Assembly: GCA_043392685.1 (NCBI GenBank) | Contig: JBHZGM010000020.1 | Length of the DNA: 64,000 nucleotides | Direction: 5' to 3' (one strand) | Source of the DNA: Metapseudomonas sp043392685 | Lineage (GTDB): Bacteria; Pseudomonadota; Gammaproteobacteria; Pseudomonadales; Pseudomonadaceae | Part shown: positions 42,314-50,593 of the stretch, one piece after another | Layout: every line of letters starts with the position of its first letter | Numbering within the stretch: position 1 is the stretch's first letter | The notes under the pieces: model-generated | What the model was told of the DNA's origin: nothing | Database searches by the model: none | What the model saw: the letters and a program-made list of their open reading frames with translations, nothing else | Position numbers and translations under genes: made by a program

Positions 42314-43498
42314 TCAAATCCTCTCCAACGCCTGCGCCAGATCCGCGCGCAGGTCGTCCACGTCCTCCACCCCCACCGACAGCCGCACCAGCGAATCGCC
42401 GATGCCCAGTTCCGCGCGGATCTCCGCCGGGATGCTGGCGTGGGTCATGATCGCCGGGTGTTCGATCAGGCTTTCCACACCGCCCAGGCTCTCGGCCAGG
42501 GTGAAGATGCGCACCGCCTCGAGGAATCGCCGGGTACCCGCCAGGTCGCTCCGCAGGTCGAGGGAGATCATGCCGCCGTAGCCGTGCATCTGCCGCCGCG
42601 CCAGGGCGTGCTGCGGGTGGGACTGCAGGCCGGGGTAGTAGACCCGCGCCACCTGCGGCTGCTGCTCCAGCCAGTAGGCCAGCTCGAGGGCGTTGTGGCA
42701 GTGGCGCTCCATGCGCAACGCCAGGGTCTTCACCCCGCGCAGGGTGAGAAAGGCATCGAAGGGCCCGGCGATGGCGCCCACCGCGTTCTGCAGGAAGCCC
42801 AGGCGCTCGCGCAGCAGGTCGCAGCGGCTGTCGGCGGAAACGACGGCGATGCCGCCGATCACATCGGAGTGGCCATTGAGGTACTTGGTGGTCGAGTGCA
42901 CCACCAGGTCGAAGCCCAGTTCCAGAGGCCGCTGCACCCAGGGGCTGGCGAAGGTGTTGTCCGCCACCAGGATGATGCCCCGCCCCTGGCACAGCTCGAC
43001 GATGGCTTCCAGGTCGGCCAGGCGCAGCAGCGGGTTGCTCGGGGTTTCCACCCAGAGCATGCGGGTATCGTCCCGGATCGCTGCACGAATGGCGTCGATA
43101 TCGCTGAAGTCGACGAAGCTGAACCTGTGCCCGGCGCTAATCCGCCGCACCCGCTCGAACAGGCGGAAGGTACCGCCGTAGAGATCATTGCTGGCAACTA
43201 TGTGGGAGCCGCTGTCGAGCAGCTCCAGCACCGTGGAAATGGCCGCCAGCCCGGAGGCGAAGGCGAAGGCCTGAGCGCCGCCTTCCAGATCCGCGACGCA
43301 GCGCTCCAGGGCCCAGCGCGTGGGGTTGTGGGAACGGCCGTAATCCAGCCCCTTGTGTACGCCCGGGCTTTGCTGGGCATAGGTGGAGTTGGCGTAGATC
43401 GGCGGCATGATGGCCCCGGTGGACGGGTCCGGGGTCTGGCCGGCGTGGATGACGCGGGTGGCGAAGGCACGTGATTCGGTATCGTCCTGCTGGCTCAT
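42314..43498 (-). CDS. Cystathionine gamma-lyase (trans-sulfuration PLP enzyme)
   Basis: 394 residues of the Cys/Met-metabolism PLP family. PLP lysine in HSTTKYLNGHSD near 203, YGRSHNPTR near 55, and SLGGVESLIEHPA near 340. The fold is shared by cystathionine gamma-lyase and gamma-synthase, but pairing with CBS (4-bp overlap at 43495-43498) points to lyase: cystathionine to cysteine, 2-oxobutanoate and ammonia, the second step of reverse transsulfuration. It corresponds to PA0400. In P. aeruginosa this pathway also makes H2S. Confidence 0.92.
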   Translation of the reverse strand: MSQQDDTESRAFATRVIHAGQTPDPSTGAIMPPIYANSTYAQQSPGVHKGLDYGRSHNPTRWALERCVADLEGGAQAFAFASGLAAISTVLELLDSGSHIVASNDLYGGTFRLFERVRRISAGHRFSFVDFSDIDAIRAAIRDDTRMLWVETPSNPLLRLADLEAIVELCQGRGIILVADNTFASPWVQRPLELGFDLVVHSTTKYLNGHSDVIGGIAVVSADSRCDLLRERLGFLQNAVGAIAGPFDAFLTLRGVKTLALRMERHCHNALELAYWLEQQPQVARVYYPGLQSHPQHALARRQMHGYGGMISLDLRSDLAGTRRFLEAVRIFTLAESLGGVESLIEHPAIMTHASIPAEIRAELGIGDSLVRLSVGVEDVDDLRADLAQALERI

Positions 43499-44874
43499 GC
43501 AAGGGTCCTCCGCAGGTGATTGAGCAGGTCTGAGCGGGTGATCAGGCCGTGGAATCCGGCAGAGTCGGCGATGATGGCGACCAGGCCGCGGTCCAGCTCT
43601 TCCTGCAGTTCAGCCAGGCTGGCGTCCGGTGCCAGGGTCTCCAGGCGCGTGGTCATGACGCTCGCCACCGGCTGGCGGAAGTGCGTGGCGTCGGCATGCA
43701 CGCCGAGCAGGATGTCCGATTCGTCCACCACCCCCACCAGTTTCCCGTCGCTCAGCACCGGCAGTTGCGAGACATCCGCCAGGCGCATGCGCTGGAAGGC
43801 GGTGAGCAAGGTGTCGTCCGGCCCCACGCTGATCACCCGGCCGTCCTCGTAGCGCCGCGCGATGATGTCGCGCAGGTCGCCGTAGCGCTTGCGTGCCAGC
43901 AGGCCCTGGTCGGTCATCCACTGGTCGTTGTAGACCTTCGACAGGTAGCGGGTGCCGGTATCGCAGACGAAGCTGACCACTCGCTTCGGCGTCTTCTGCT
44001 CGCGGCAGTAACGCAGCGCCGCCGCCAGCAGGGTGCCGGTGGAGGAGCCGCCGGGAATGCCCTCGGCGCGCAACAGCTCGCGGGCGTGGGCGAAGCTCTC
44101 CTCGTCGCTGATGGAATAGGCGTGGCGCACGCTGGAAAGGTCGGCGATGCCGGGGATGAAGTCTTCGCCAATGCCCTCCACCGCCCAGGAGCCGACGGGC
44201 CCCAGCGTGCCGCAGCGCACGTACTCGGCCATCACCGACCCCACCGGGTCGGCCAGGATCATTTCCAGATCGGGCTGCACCCGGCGGAAATAACGGGTCA
44301 GGCCGGTGAGGGTGCCCGCCGAGCCGACGCCGACGACGATGGCGTCCACGTCCTGCCCGGTCTGCTGCCAGATCTCCGGGCCGGTGGTGCTCTCGTGGGC
44401 CAGGGGATTGGCCGGGTTGTTGAATTGGTCGGCGAAGAAGGCATCGGGAATCTGCGCCGCCAGGCGGCCGGCCAGGTCCTGGTAGTACTCCGGGTGCCCC
44501 TTGCCGACATCGGAGCGGGTGATGTGCACTTCGGCGCCCATGGCCTTGAGGTGCAGCACCTTCTCGGTGGACATCTTGTCCGGCACCACCAGCACCACCC
44601 GATAGCCCTTGGCGCGCCCCACCAGGGCCAGCCCCAGGCCAGTGTTGCCGGCGGTGGCCTCGACTATGGTGCCGCCGGGCTTGAGCCGGCCATCACGCTC
44701 GGCGCTGTTGATCATGGCGACGCCGATGCGGTCCTTGATCGAACCGCCGGGGTTCTGGGATTCGAGCTTCAGGAACAGGGTGCAGAGGCCGGTATCGAAG
44801 CGGGTGACCCGCACCAGCGGGGTATTGCCGATCAGGTCGAGGACTGCGGGACGAACATCTTTGACACTGTTCAT
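43495..44874 (-). CDS. cbs: Cystathionine beta-synthase
   Basis: 459 residues from ATG 44872-44874; the upstream frame to 44925 is unconserved. PLP lysine in PGGSIKDRIG near 43, the pyridoxal phosphate loop TAGNTGLGLA near 71, and the SVGVGSAGTLTG segment near 175. Two C-terminal CBS domains (about 335-455) are present. There is no heme domain, as expected for bacteria. It condenses serine or homocysteine-derived substrates into cystathionine. Forms a two-gene unit with the gamma-lyase gene. Corresponds to PA0399. Confidence 0.94.
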   Translation of the reverse strand: MNSVKDVRPAVLDLIGNTPLVRVTRFDTGLCTLFLKLESQNPGGSIKDRIGVAMINSAERDGRLKPGGTIVEATAGNTGLGLALVGRAKGYRVVLVVPDKMSTEKVLHLKAMGAEVHITRSDVGKGHPEYYQDLAGRLAAQIPDAFFADQFNNPANPLAHESTTGPEIWQQTGQDVDAIVVGVGSAGTLTGLTRYFRRVQPDLEMILADPVGSVMAEYVRCGTLGPVGSWAVEGIGEDFIPGIADLSSVRHAYSISDEESFAHARELLRAEGIPGGSSTGTLLAAALRYCREQKTPKRVVSFVCDTGTRYLSKVYNDQWMTDQGLLARKRYGDLRDIIARRYEDGRVISVGPDDTLLTAFQRMRLADVSQLPVLSDGKLVGVVDESDILLGVHADATHFRQPVASVMTTRLETLAPDASLAELQEELDRGLVAIIADSAGFHGLITRSDLLNHLRRTLA

Positions 44875-44999
44875 GGCGTCACCTCCTTGCGCGACCAGGC
44901 AGGGGGGGCGAAGCAGGCGCCCCACGCTGGAACATAGGCCGCGGGGCGCAGTGCCGCCACGGGTTCCGACGAAGGGGGCAGGCCGAGGGGAATTGATCC

Positions 45000-45087
45000 T
45001 GTGGGGGCGAATTCATTCGCGCAGCGTCCCCGGCAAGGCTTGCAGGCCGGACCTGGCGGTCCGGTTAGCGCATGAATTCGCCCCCAC
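45000..45087. repeat. REP-like inverted repeat element, copy 3
   Basis: Left arm GTGGGGGCGAATTCATTCGC (45001-45020) is identical to copies 1 and 2. The right arm GCGCATGAATTCGCCCCCAC-type (45068-45086) pairs with one slip. Core contains GCAAGGCTTGC hairpin. It lies in the 229-bp gap between the CBS gene start and the TM2 gene stop. Confidence 0.88.
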
Positions 45088-45103
45088 AAGGAAAAGCGCA
45101 GGC

Positions 45104-45499
45104 TCAACGGGCGTTGAGCACCGACACCTGGGTATTCAGAGTCCAGAAGTCATAGAGCACGCCGATCAGGAAGAAGCCGCCGGTGAGCAGGTAGAGGATG
45201 CCGCTGATCCACTTGCCCTGGTACATGCGGTGTACGCCGAAGACGCCGAGGAAGGTCAGCAGGATCCAGGCGACATTGTAGTCGTACTGGCCAGAGTTGA
45301 AACGCAGGGACGCTTCGCGGTCCATGGCCGGGATCAGGAACAGGTCGATGATCCAGCCGATGAAGAACAAGCCCAGGGTGAAGAACCAGATGGTGCCGGT
45401 CACCGGCTTGCCGTAGTAGAAGCGGTGGGAACCGAGGAATCCGAAAATCCAGAGCAGGTAGCCGATGACCTTGCTGTGGGTGTCCTGACGGGTGTTCAT
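45104..45499 (-). CDS. TM2-domain membrane protein
   Basis: 131 residues with two TM2-type hairpins: the first with GFLGSHRFYYGK near 18-30, the second with GVFGVHRMYQGK near 83-95. Each unit has a pair of transmembrane helices joined by the conserved RFY/RMY G K loop. TM2 proteins are inner-membrane proteins of uncertain function, often annotated as NINE. No partner is evident. It lies downstream of pilU with a terminator between, so it has its own transcript. Equivalent to PA0398. Confidence 0.9.
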   Translation of the reverse strand: MNTRQDTHSKVIGYLLWIFGFLGSHRFYYGKPVTGTIWFFTLGLFFIGWIIDLFLIPAMDREASLRFNSGQYDYNVAWILLTFLGVFGVHRMYQGKWISGILYLLTGGFFLIGVLYDFWTLNTQVSVLNAR

Positions 45500-45538
45500 G
45501 CTGCCTCCTGCAGGTGTGTGTGAATCGCGGACAAGAAG

Positions 45539-45558
45539 AAGCCCGCGTGAGCGGGCTT
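45539..45558 (-). terminator. Terminator after pilU
   Basis: On the minus strand AAGCCCGC-TCAC-GCGGGCTT forms an 8-bp stem followed by CTTCTTGT. It lies 18 bp past the pilU stop. Confidence 0.75.
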
Positions 45559-45575
45559 GTTCATGGAGCGCAAGC

Positions 45576-46721
45576 TTAGCGGAAGCGGCGCCCCGGGTCT
45601 TCTTCGGACACTTGCAGCGACAGGCCGTCGCTCATGTGCTGCAGGTGTTCGCCATCGGTTTCCGAGCCGAGCTTGATCATCAGGCGCAGGTCGTTGGCCG
45701 AGTCGGCGTAGAGCAGCGCGTCTTCGTAGGTGATCTCGCCCTGGGAATAGAGGTTGTACAGCGCCTGGTCGAAGGTCTGCATGCCGTGCTCGGTGGAGCG
45801 CTTCATCAGGGGCTTGAGTTCGTTCACCTCGCCCTTGCGGATCAGGTCGGCGACCAGCGGGGTATTGATCAGCACTTCGATCACCGCGCGGCGGCCCTTG
45901 CCGTCGGGGGTCGGCACCAGTTGCTGGGCGACGATGGCCTTGAGGTTCAGCGACAGGTCCATCCACACCTGCTGCTGCCGGTCAGCGGGGAAGAAGTTGA
46001 TGATGCGGTCCAGCGCCTGGTTGGCGTTGTTGGCGTGCAGGGTAGCCAGGCACAGGTGGCCGGTTTCGGCGAAGGCGATGGCGTGGTCCATGGTCTCGCG
46101 GGTCCGCACCTCGCCGATCAGGATCACGTCCGGCGCCTGGCGCAGGGTGTTCTTCAGGGCCACTTCGAAGGATTCGGTGTCGATGCCCACTTCACGCTGG
46201 GTGACGATGCAGTTCTGGTGCTGGTGGATGAACTCGATCGGGTCCTCGATGGAGATGATGTGGCCGCTGCTGTTCTTGTTGCGGTGGCCGATCATCGCCG
46301 CCAGGGAAGTGGACTTGCCGGTACCGGTGGCGCCGACGAAAAGCACCAGGCCGCGCTTGGTCATCGCCAACTTCTTGAGGATTTCCGGCAGCCTGAGCTC
46401 GTCGATGGTGGGAATGTTGGTCTCGATCCGACGCAGCACCATGCCCACCAGGTTGCGCTGGTAGAAAGCACTGACGCGGAAGCGGCCAATGCCCCGCGCG
46501 CTGATGGCGAAGTTGCACTCGTGGCGCTCGGCGAATTCCCGGCGCTGCTGTTCGTTCATCACACCCAGCACGGTTTCCCGCGTCATTTCCGGCGACATGG
46601 GGTTCTTGGTCACCGGCATGATCTTGCCGTTTACCTTCATCGACGCCGGCACACCTGCCGTGATGAAGAGATCGGAAGCACTTTTTTCCACCATCAGGCG
46701 CAACAGTTTCTCGAATTCCAT
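45576..46721 (-). CDS. pilU: PilU, accessory pilus retraction ATPase
   Basis: 381 residues, PilT/VirB11 secretion-ATPase superfamily. Walker A GATGTGKSTS near 135, Walker B Asp-box and EDPIEF near 165, His box HCL-type LCLATLHANNANQAL near 225. The longer C-terminal tail is typical of PilU. It works with PilT in type IV pilus retraction and pilus-related surface behaviour. It is 39 bp downstream of pilT and most likely co-transcribed. Ends before a terminator. Confidence 0.95.
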   Translation of the reverse strand: MEFEKLLRLMVEKSASDLFITAGVPASMKVNGKIMPVTKNPMSPEMTRETVLGVMNEQQRREFAERHECNFAISARGIGRFRVSAFYQRNLVGMVLRRIETNIPTIDELRLPEILKKLAMTKRGLVLFVGATGTGKSTSLAAMIGHRNKNSSGHIISIEDPIEFIHQHQNCIVTQREVGIDTESFEVALKNTLRQAPDVILIGEVRTRETMDHAIAFAETGHLCLATLHANNANQALDRIINFFPADRQQQVWMDLSLNLKAIVAQQLVPTPDGKGRRAVIEVLINTPLVADLIRKGEVNELKPLMKRSTEHGMQTFDQALYNLYSQGEITYEDALLYADSANDLRLMIKLGSETDGEHLQHMSDGLSLQVSEEDPGRRFR

Positions 46722-46760
46722 GGTGTTCTCGCTGCTCGGTGTCGACGCCGTTCAGGCGGA

Positions 46761-47795
46761 TCAGAAGTTTTCCGGGTTCTTGGCCTTTTCCCGCGCACTC
46801 TCGCGGCTGACCAGCCCCTTGGCGACCAGGCCCTTGAGGCACATGTCGAGGGTCTGCATGCCGAGCGAGCCGCCGGTCTGGATGGCGGAGTACATCTGCG
46901 CCACCTTGTCTTCGCGGATCAGGTTACGGATGGCCGGGGTGCCGATCATGATCTCGTGGGCCGCCACCCGACCGCCGCCGATCTTCTTCAGCAGGGTCTG
47001 GGAGATCACCGACTGGAGGGATTCGGAGAGCATGGAGCGGACCATGGACTTTTCCTCGGCAGGGAACACGTCGACCACGCGATCGATGGTCTTGGCCGCG
47101 GAAGTGGTGTGCAGCGTGCCGAATACCAGGTGGCCGGTTTCCGCGGCGGTCAGCGCCAGGCGGATGGTTTCCAGGTCGCGCATCTCGCCCACCAGGATGA
47201 TATCCGGGTCTTCACGCAGGGCCGAACGCAGGGCTTCGTTGAAGCCGAGGGTGTCGCGGTGCACTTCCCGCTGGTTGATCAGGCACTTCTTCGACTCGTG
47301 GACGAATTCGATCGGGTCTTCCACGGTGAGGATGTGGTGGTACTTGGTGCTGTTCAGGTAGTCGAGCATGGCCGCCAGGGTGGTGGACTTGCCCGAACCG
47401 GTGGGGCCGGTGACCAGCACCAGGCCGCGCGGAACGTCGGAAATCTTCTTGAAAATCTCGCCCATCCCCAGGTCTTCCATGGTCAGGACCTTCGAGGGAA
47501 TGGTCCGGAACACGGCGCCGGCACCGCGGTTCTGGTTGAAGGCGTTGACCCGGAAACGCGCGACGCCAGGGACTTCGAAGGAGAAGTCGGTCTCGAGGAA
47601 TTCCTCGAAATCCTTGCGCTGCTTGTCGTTCATGATGTCGTAGATCAGCGCGTGTACCTGCTTGTGGTCCAGGGCCGGCAGGTTGATTCGGCGCACGTCG
47701 CCATCGACGCGAATCATGGGTGGCAGGCCGGCCGAGAGATGCAGGTCCGAAGCGCCCTGCTTGGCGCTGAAGGCAAGCAGCTCAGTAATATCCAT
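46761..47795 (-). CDS. pilT: PilT, type IV pilus retraction ATPase
   Basis: 344 residues from ATG 47793-47795, the known PilT length; an in-frame start at 47807 adds four residues. Walker A GPTGSGKSTT near 131, Asp box and EDPIEF near 161, His box LVFGTLHTTSAAKTI near 222, and the C-terminal AIRNLIREDK signature near 287 typical of PilT. It powers twitching motility by hexameric ATP hydrolysis at the pilus base. A palindrome GCAAACGGTTTGC (47814-47826) lies 19 bp upstream of the start. Divergent from yggS. Confidence 0.97.
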   Translation of the reverse strand: MDITELLAFSAKQGASDLHLSAGLPPMIRVDGDVRRINLPALDHKQVHALIYDIMNDKQRKDFEEFLETDFSFEVPGVARFRVNAFNQNRGAGAVFRTIPSKVLTMEDLGMGEIFKKISDVPRGLVLVTGPTGSGKSTTLAAMLDYLNSTKYHHILTVEDPIEFVHESKKCLINQREVHRDTLGFNEALRSALREDPDIILVGEMRDLETIRLALTAAETGHLVFGTLHTTSAAKTIDRVVDVFPAEEKSMVRSMLSESLQSVISQTLLKKIGGGRVAAHEIMIGTPAIRNLIREDKVAQMYSAIQTGGSLGMQTLDMCLKGLVAKGLVSRESAREKAKNPENF

Positions 47796-47959
47796 GGGGC
47801 TCCCCAATACGAAGCAAACGGTTTGCAGACAGCTGAATGATCACCGCGCCGGGCCTGAAGCTGTCGATGCCGACCTTGCCCGGCAGTCGCTCGCTACATT
47901 TTCCGGCGGCAGTTAGAATGCCGCAGACCCCACTCAGGCCGGGCTGTAGAGCGCAGGTA

Positions 47960-48655
47960 ATGTCCACGATAGCAGACAATATTGCAAAGGTTCGCGAGCG
48001 TATCCGTGAGGCGGCGCAAGCCTCAGGGCGAGAATTTTCCAGCATCGGCCTGTTGGCCGTGAGCAAGACCAAACCCGCCGCCGCCGTCCGCGAAGCCTTC
48101 GCCGCCGGAGTGGCCGATTTCGGCGAGAACTACCTGCAGGAAGCACTGACCAAGCAGGCCGAACTCACCGACCTGCCGCTGACCTGGCATTTCATCGGCC
48201 CGATCCAGTCGAACAAGACCAAATCCATTGCCGAGCATTTCCACTGGGTGCACTCGGTGGACCGCCTGAAAATCGCCGAGCGCCTCTCCGCCCAGCGCCC
48301 CGCGCCCCTGCCGCCCCTGAACATCTGCCTGCAGGTGAACGTCAGCGGCGAGGCCAGCAAGTCCGGTTGCACCCCCGAGGAACTGCCGGCCCTGGCCGCT
48401 GCCGTGGCCGGGCTGCCGAACCTGCGCCTGCGTGGCCTGATGGCGATTCCCGAACCCACCGAAGACCCGGCGGAGCAGCATGCCGCCTTCGCCCGCCTGC
48501 GCCAGTTGCAGGAGGCGCTGAACCACTCGCTGGACACCCTGTCCATGGGCATGAGCCATGACCTGGAAGCGGCCATCGCCGAAGGCGCTACCTGGGTGCG
48601 TATCGGCACCGCGCTGTTCGGCGCCCGCGACTACGGCCAGCCCTCGCATCAATAA
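47960..48655 (+). CDS. yggS: YggS/PLPBP, pyridoxal phosphate homeostasis protein
   Basis: 231 residues from ATG 47960. PLP lysine in LLAVSKTKP near 37, YxxE-type FGENYLQEAL near 55 and the RIGTALFGARDY C-terminus. Start is preferred over the open frame at 47837, which reads through the pilT promoter region. A TAGAAT -10 candidate is at 47914-47919. YggS keeps PLP levels balanced and affects amino acid metabolism. First gene of a yggS-proC-yggT-yggU cluster, a common arrangement. Confidence 0.95.
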   Translation: MSTIADNIAKVRERIREAAQASGREFSSIGLLAVSKTKPAAAVREAFAAGVADFGENYLQEALTKQAELTDLPLTWHFIGPIQSNKTKSIAEHFHWVHSVDRLKIAERLSAQRPAPLPPLNICLQVNVSGEASKSGCTPEELPALAAAVAGLPNLRLRGLMAIPEPTEDPAEQHAAFARLRQLQEALNHSLDTLSMGMSHDLEAAIAEGATWVRIGTALFGARDYGQPSHQ

Positions 48656-48665
48656 GGAAGCAATC

Positions 48666-49484
48666 ATGAGCACTCCCCGCATTGCATTCATCGGCGCCGG
48701 CAACATGGCCGCCAGCCTGATCGGCGGCCTGCGCGCCCAGGGCGTCGCCGCCAACCACATCCGCGCCAGCGACCCCGGCGCCGAGCAGCGCACGAAGATC
48801 GCCGCCGAGCACGGTATCGAAGTGCTGGAAAGCAACGCCGACGCCGTGCAAGGCGCCGACGTGGTGGTCCTGGCGACCAAGCCGCAGGTCATGAAGGCGG
48901 TCTGCCTGGCCCTGGCGCCCAGCCTGAAGGATGGCCAGCTGGTGGTTTCCATCGCCGCCGGCATCACCTGCGCCAGCCTGGCCGCCTGGCTCGGCCCACG
49001 CCCCATCGTGCGCTGCATGCCCAATACCCCGGCTCTGGTAGGCCTGGGCGCGAGCGGCCTGTATGCCAACGCCGAGGTCAGCGCCCCCCAGCGCGAGCAG
49101 GCCGGGCAACTGCTGTCCGCGGTGGGCATCGCTCTTTGGCTGGACGACGAGAAGCTGATCGACGCCGTGACCGCCGTCTCCGGCAGTGGCCCGGCCTACT
49201 TCTTCCTGCTGATGGAAGCCATGACCGCCGCCGGCGAGAAGCTGGGCCTGCCCCGTGCCACCGCCGAGCGGCTGACCCTGCAGACTGCCCTGGGCGCCGC
49301 GCGCATGGCGGTTTCCAGTGACGTGGACGCCGCCGAACTGCGCCGCCGCGTCACCTCGCCCAACGGCACCACCGAAGCGGCAATCAAGACCTTCCAGGCC
49401 GGCGGCTTCGAAGCCCTGGTGCAACAGGCACTGAACGCCGCCGACCGGCGCTCGGCCGAGCTGGCCGAGCAACTGGGCCAATAA
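48666..49484 (+). CDS. proC: Pyrroline-5-carboxylate reductase
   Basis: 272 residues. Rossmann NADP-binding start IAFIGAGNMAAS at residues 6-17, then the signature region with SGSGPAYFFLLMEA near 170-185 and a terminal SPNGTTEAAIKTF near 235. The last step of proline biosynthesis, reducing pyrroline-5-carboxylate. Follows yggS by 10 bp and precedes yggT by 10 bp, so co-transcribed. Confidence 0.97.
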   Translation: MSTPRIAFIGAGNMAASLIGGLRAQGVAANHIRASDPGAEQRTKIAAEHGIEVLESNADAVQGADVVVLATKPQVMKAVCLALAPSLKDGQLVVSIAAGITCASLAAWLGPRPIVRCMPNTPALVGLGASGLYANAEVSAPQREQAGQLLSAVGIALWLDDEKLIDAVTAVSGSGPAYFFLLMEAMTAAGEKLGLPRATAERLTLQTALGAARMAVSSDVDAAELRRRVTSPNGTTEAAIKTFQAGGFEALVQQALNAADRRSAELAEQLGQ

Positions 49485-49494
49485 GGAGCTTTCG

Positions 49495-50088
49495 ATGACC
49501 GGACTCAACACCGCAGCCATCTACGTGATCCAGACCCTCGGCAGCCTCTACCTGCTGATCGTCCTGCTGCGTTTCATCCTGCAACTGGTGCGCGCCGACT
49601 TCTACAACCCGCTGAGCCAGTTCGTGGTACGCGCCACCAAGCCGCTGCTCAACCCGCTGCGCAAGATCATCCCCGGCTTCGGCGGCCTGGACCTCGCCTC
49701 CCTGGTCCTGGCCATCCTCGTCCAGCTGCTGCTGATGGTCGTCACCCTGACCCTGATGGGCTACGGCGTCGGCGGCTACCTGCTGCAACTGCTGATCTGG
49801 TCGATCATCGGCGTCACCTCGCTGTTCCTGAAGGTGTTCTTCTTCGCCCTGATCATCAGCGTGATCCTCTCCTGGGTCGCCCCGGGCAGCTACAACCCCG
49901 GCGCCCAACTGGTGAACCAGATCTGCGAGCCGCTGCTGATGCCGTTCCGCAAGTTGCTGCCGAACCTCGGCGGCCTGGATATTTCGCCGATCTTCGCCTT
50001 CATTGCACTGAAACTGCTGGATATGCTGGTGATCGGCAACCTGGCTGCCATGACCGGCATGCCGCAGATCCTCAGCCCCTTCCTATGA
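49495..50088 (+). CDS. YggT family membrane protein
   Basis: 197 residues with two YggT repeat units: each has an N-terminal hydrophobic segment (ILYLLIVLLRFILQL near 20 and VFFFALIISVILSWV near 113) followed by a polar, Pro/Asn-rich segment (DFYNPLSQFVVRATKPLLNPLRKIIPGFGGLDLAS and its second copy). The duplicated NP-x-PLL-PFRKxLP-type motif is the family hallmark. Unknown function; relatives affect osmotic shock resistance and division-site placement. The stop overlaps yggU by 4 bp. Confidence 0.93.
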   Translation: MTGLNTAAIYVIQTLGSLYLLIVLLRFILQLVRADFYNPLSQFVVRATKPLLNPLRKIIPGFGGLDLASLVLAILVQLLLMVVTLTLMGYGVGGYLLQLLIWSIIGVTSLFLKVFFFALIISVILSWVAPGSYNPGAQLVNQICEPLLMPFRKLLPNLGGLDISPIFAFIALKLLDMLVIGNLAAMTGMPQILSPFL

Positions 50089-50384
50089 CGAGCTGGTACC
50101 GCTGGTCGGGCGATGACCTGATCCTCGACTGCCACCTGCAGCCCAAGGCGAGCCGTGACGAGTTCGCCGGGCTGCATGGCGACCGGCTGAAGATCCGCCT
50201 CACCGCGCCCCCCGTGGAAGGCAAGGCGAATGCCCACCTGATGGCCTTCCTGGCGGCAGCCTTTGGGGTCGCCAAGAGCCAGGTGAGCCTGGAAAGCGGC
50301 GAGCTGAACCGCCAGAAGCGAGTGCGCATCCGGAGCCCACGCACCCTCCCCGACCTGCCGGGACTGACCGCTCGGCAGCCCTGA
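50085..50384 (+). CDS. YggU/DUF167 family protein
   Basis: 99 residues. Small alpha/beta protein with the family segments LHLQPKAS-type LQPKASRDEFAG near 20, RLTAPPVEGKANAHLMAFLA near 42-62 and the C-terminal SGELNRQKRVRI near 75. Overlaps the YggT gene start-to-stop by 4 bp. Function unknown; widely conserved in proteobacteria next to yggT. The following 209 bp hold an inverted CGTAC pair and the leader of the dynamin-like gene. Confidence 0.93.
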   Translation: MTSWYRWSGDDLILDCHLQPKASRDEFAGLHGDRLKIRLTAPPVEGKANAHLMAFLAAAFGVAKSQVSLESGELNRQKRVRIRSPRTLPDLPGLTARQP

Positions 50385-50593
50385 CCGACCTTAAGGCGGG
50401 CGTGGCGAGCCGACCAATTGACGCCCCTTTCCCAAGGCGCATAATGCCCAGCAATGACTGGCTGGCAATCTGCCCCTACCGCTTGAACCGGAACGCGCTC
50501 CCGGACGTCGCGGTTTGCCCTCCAGCGTCGGCATTTCGGTACGAAATTCGTCTAGCCCCGTACGCAGGACGCGTGATCCCGAGGAGAGCCTGA

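Noticed and set aside
45492..47840. 782-residue plus-strand frame opposite pilU and pilT
   Set aside because: Both ATPases have intact Walker motifs; the opposite frame is a shadow.
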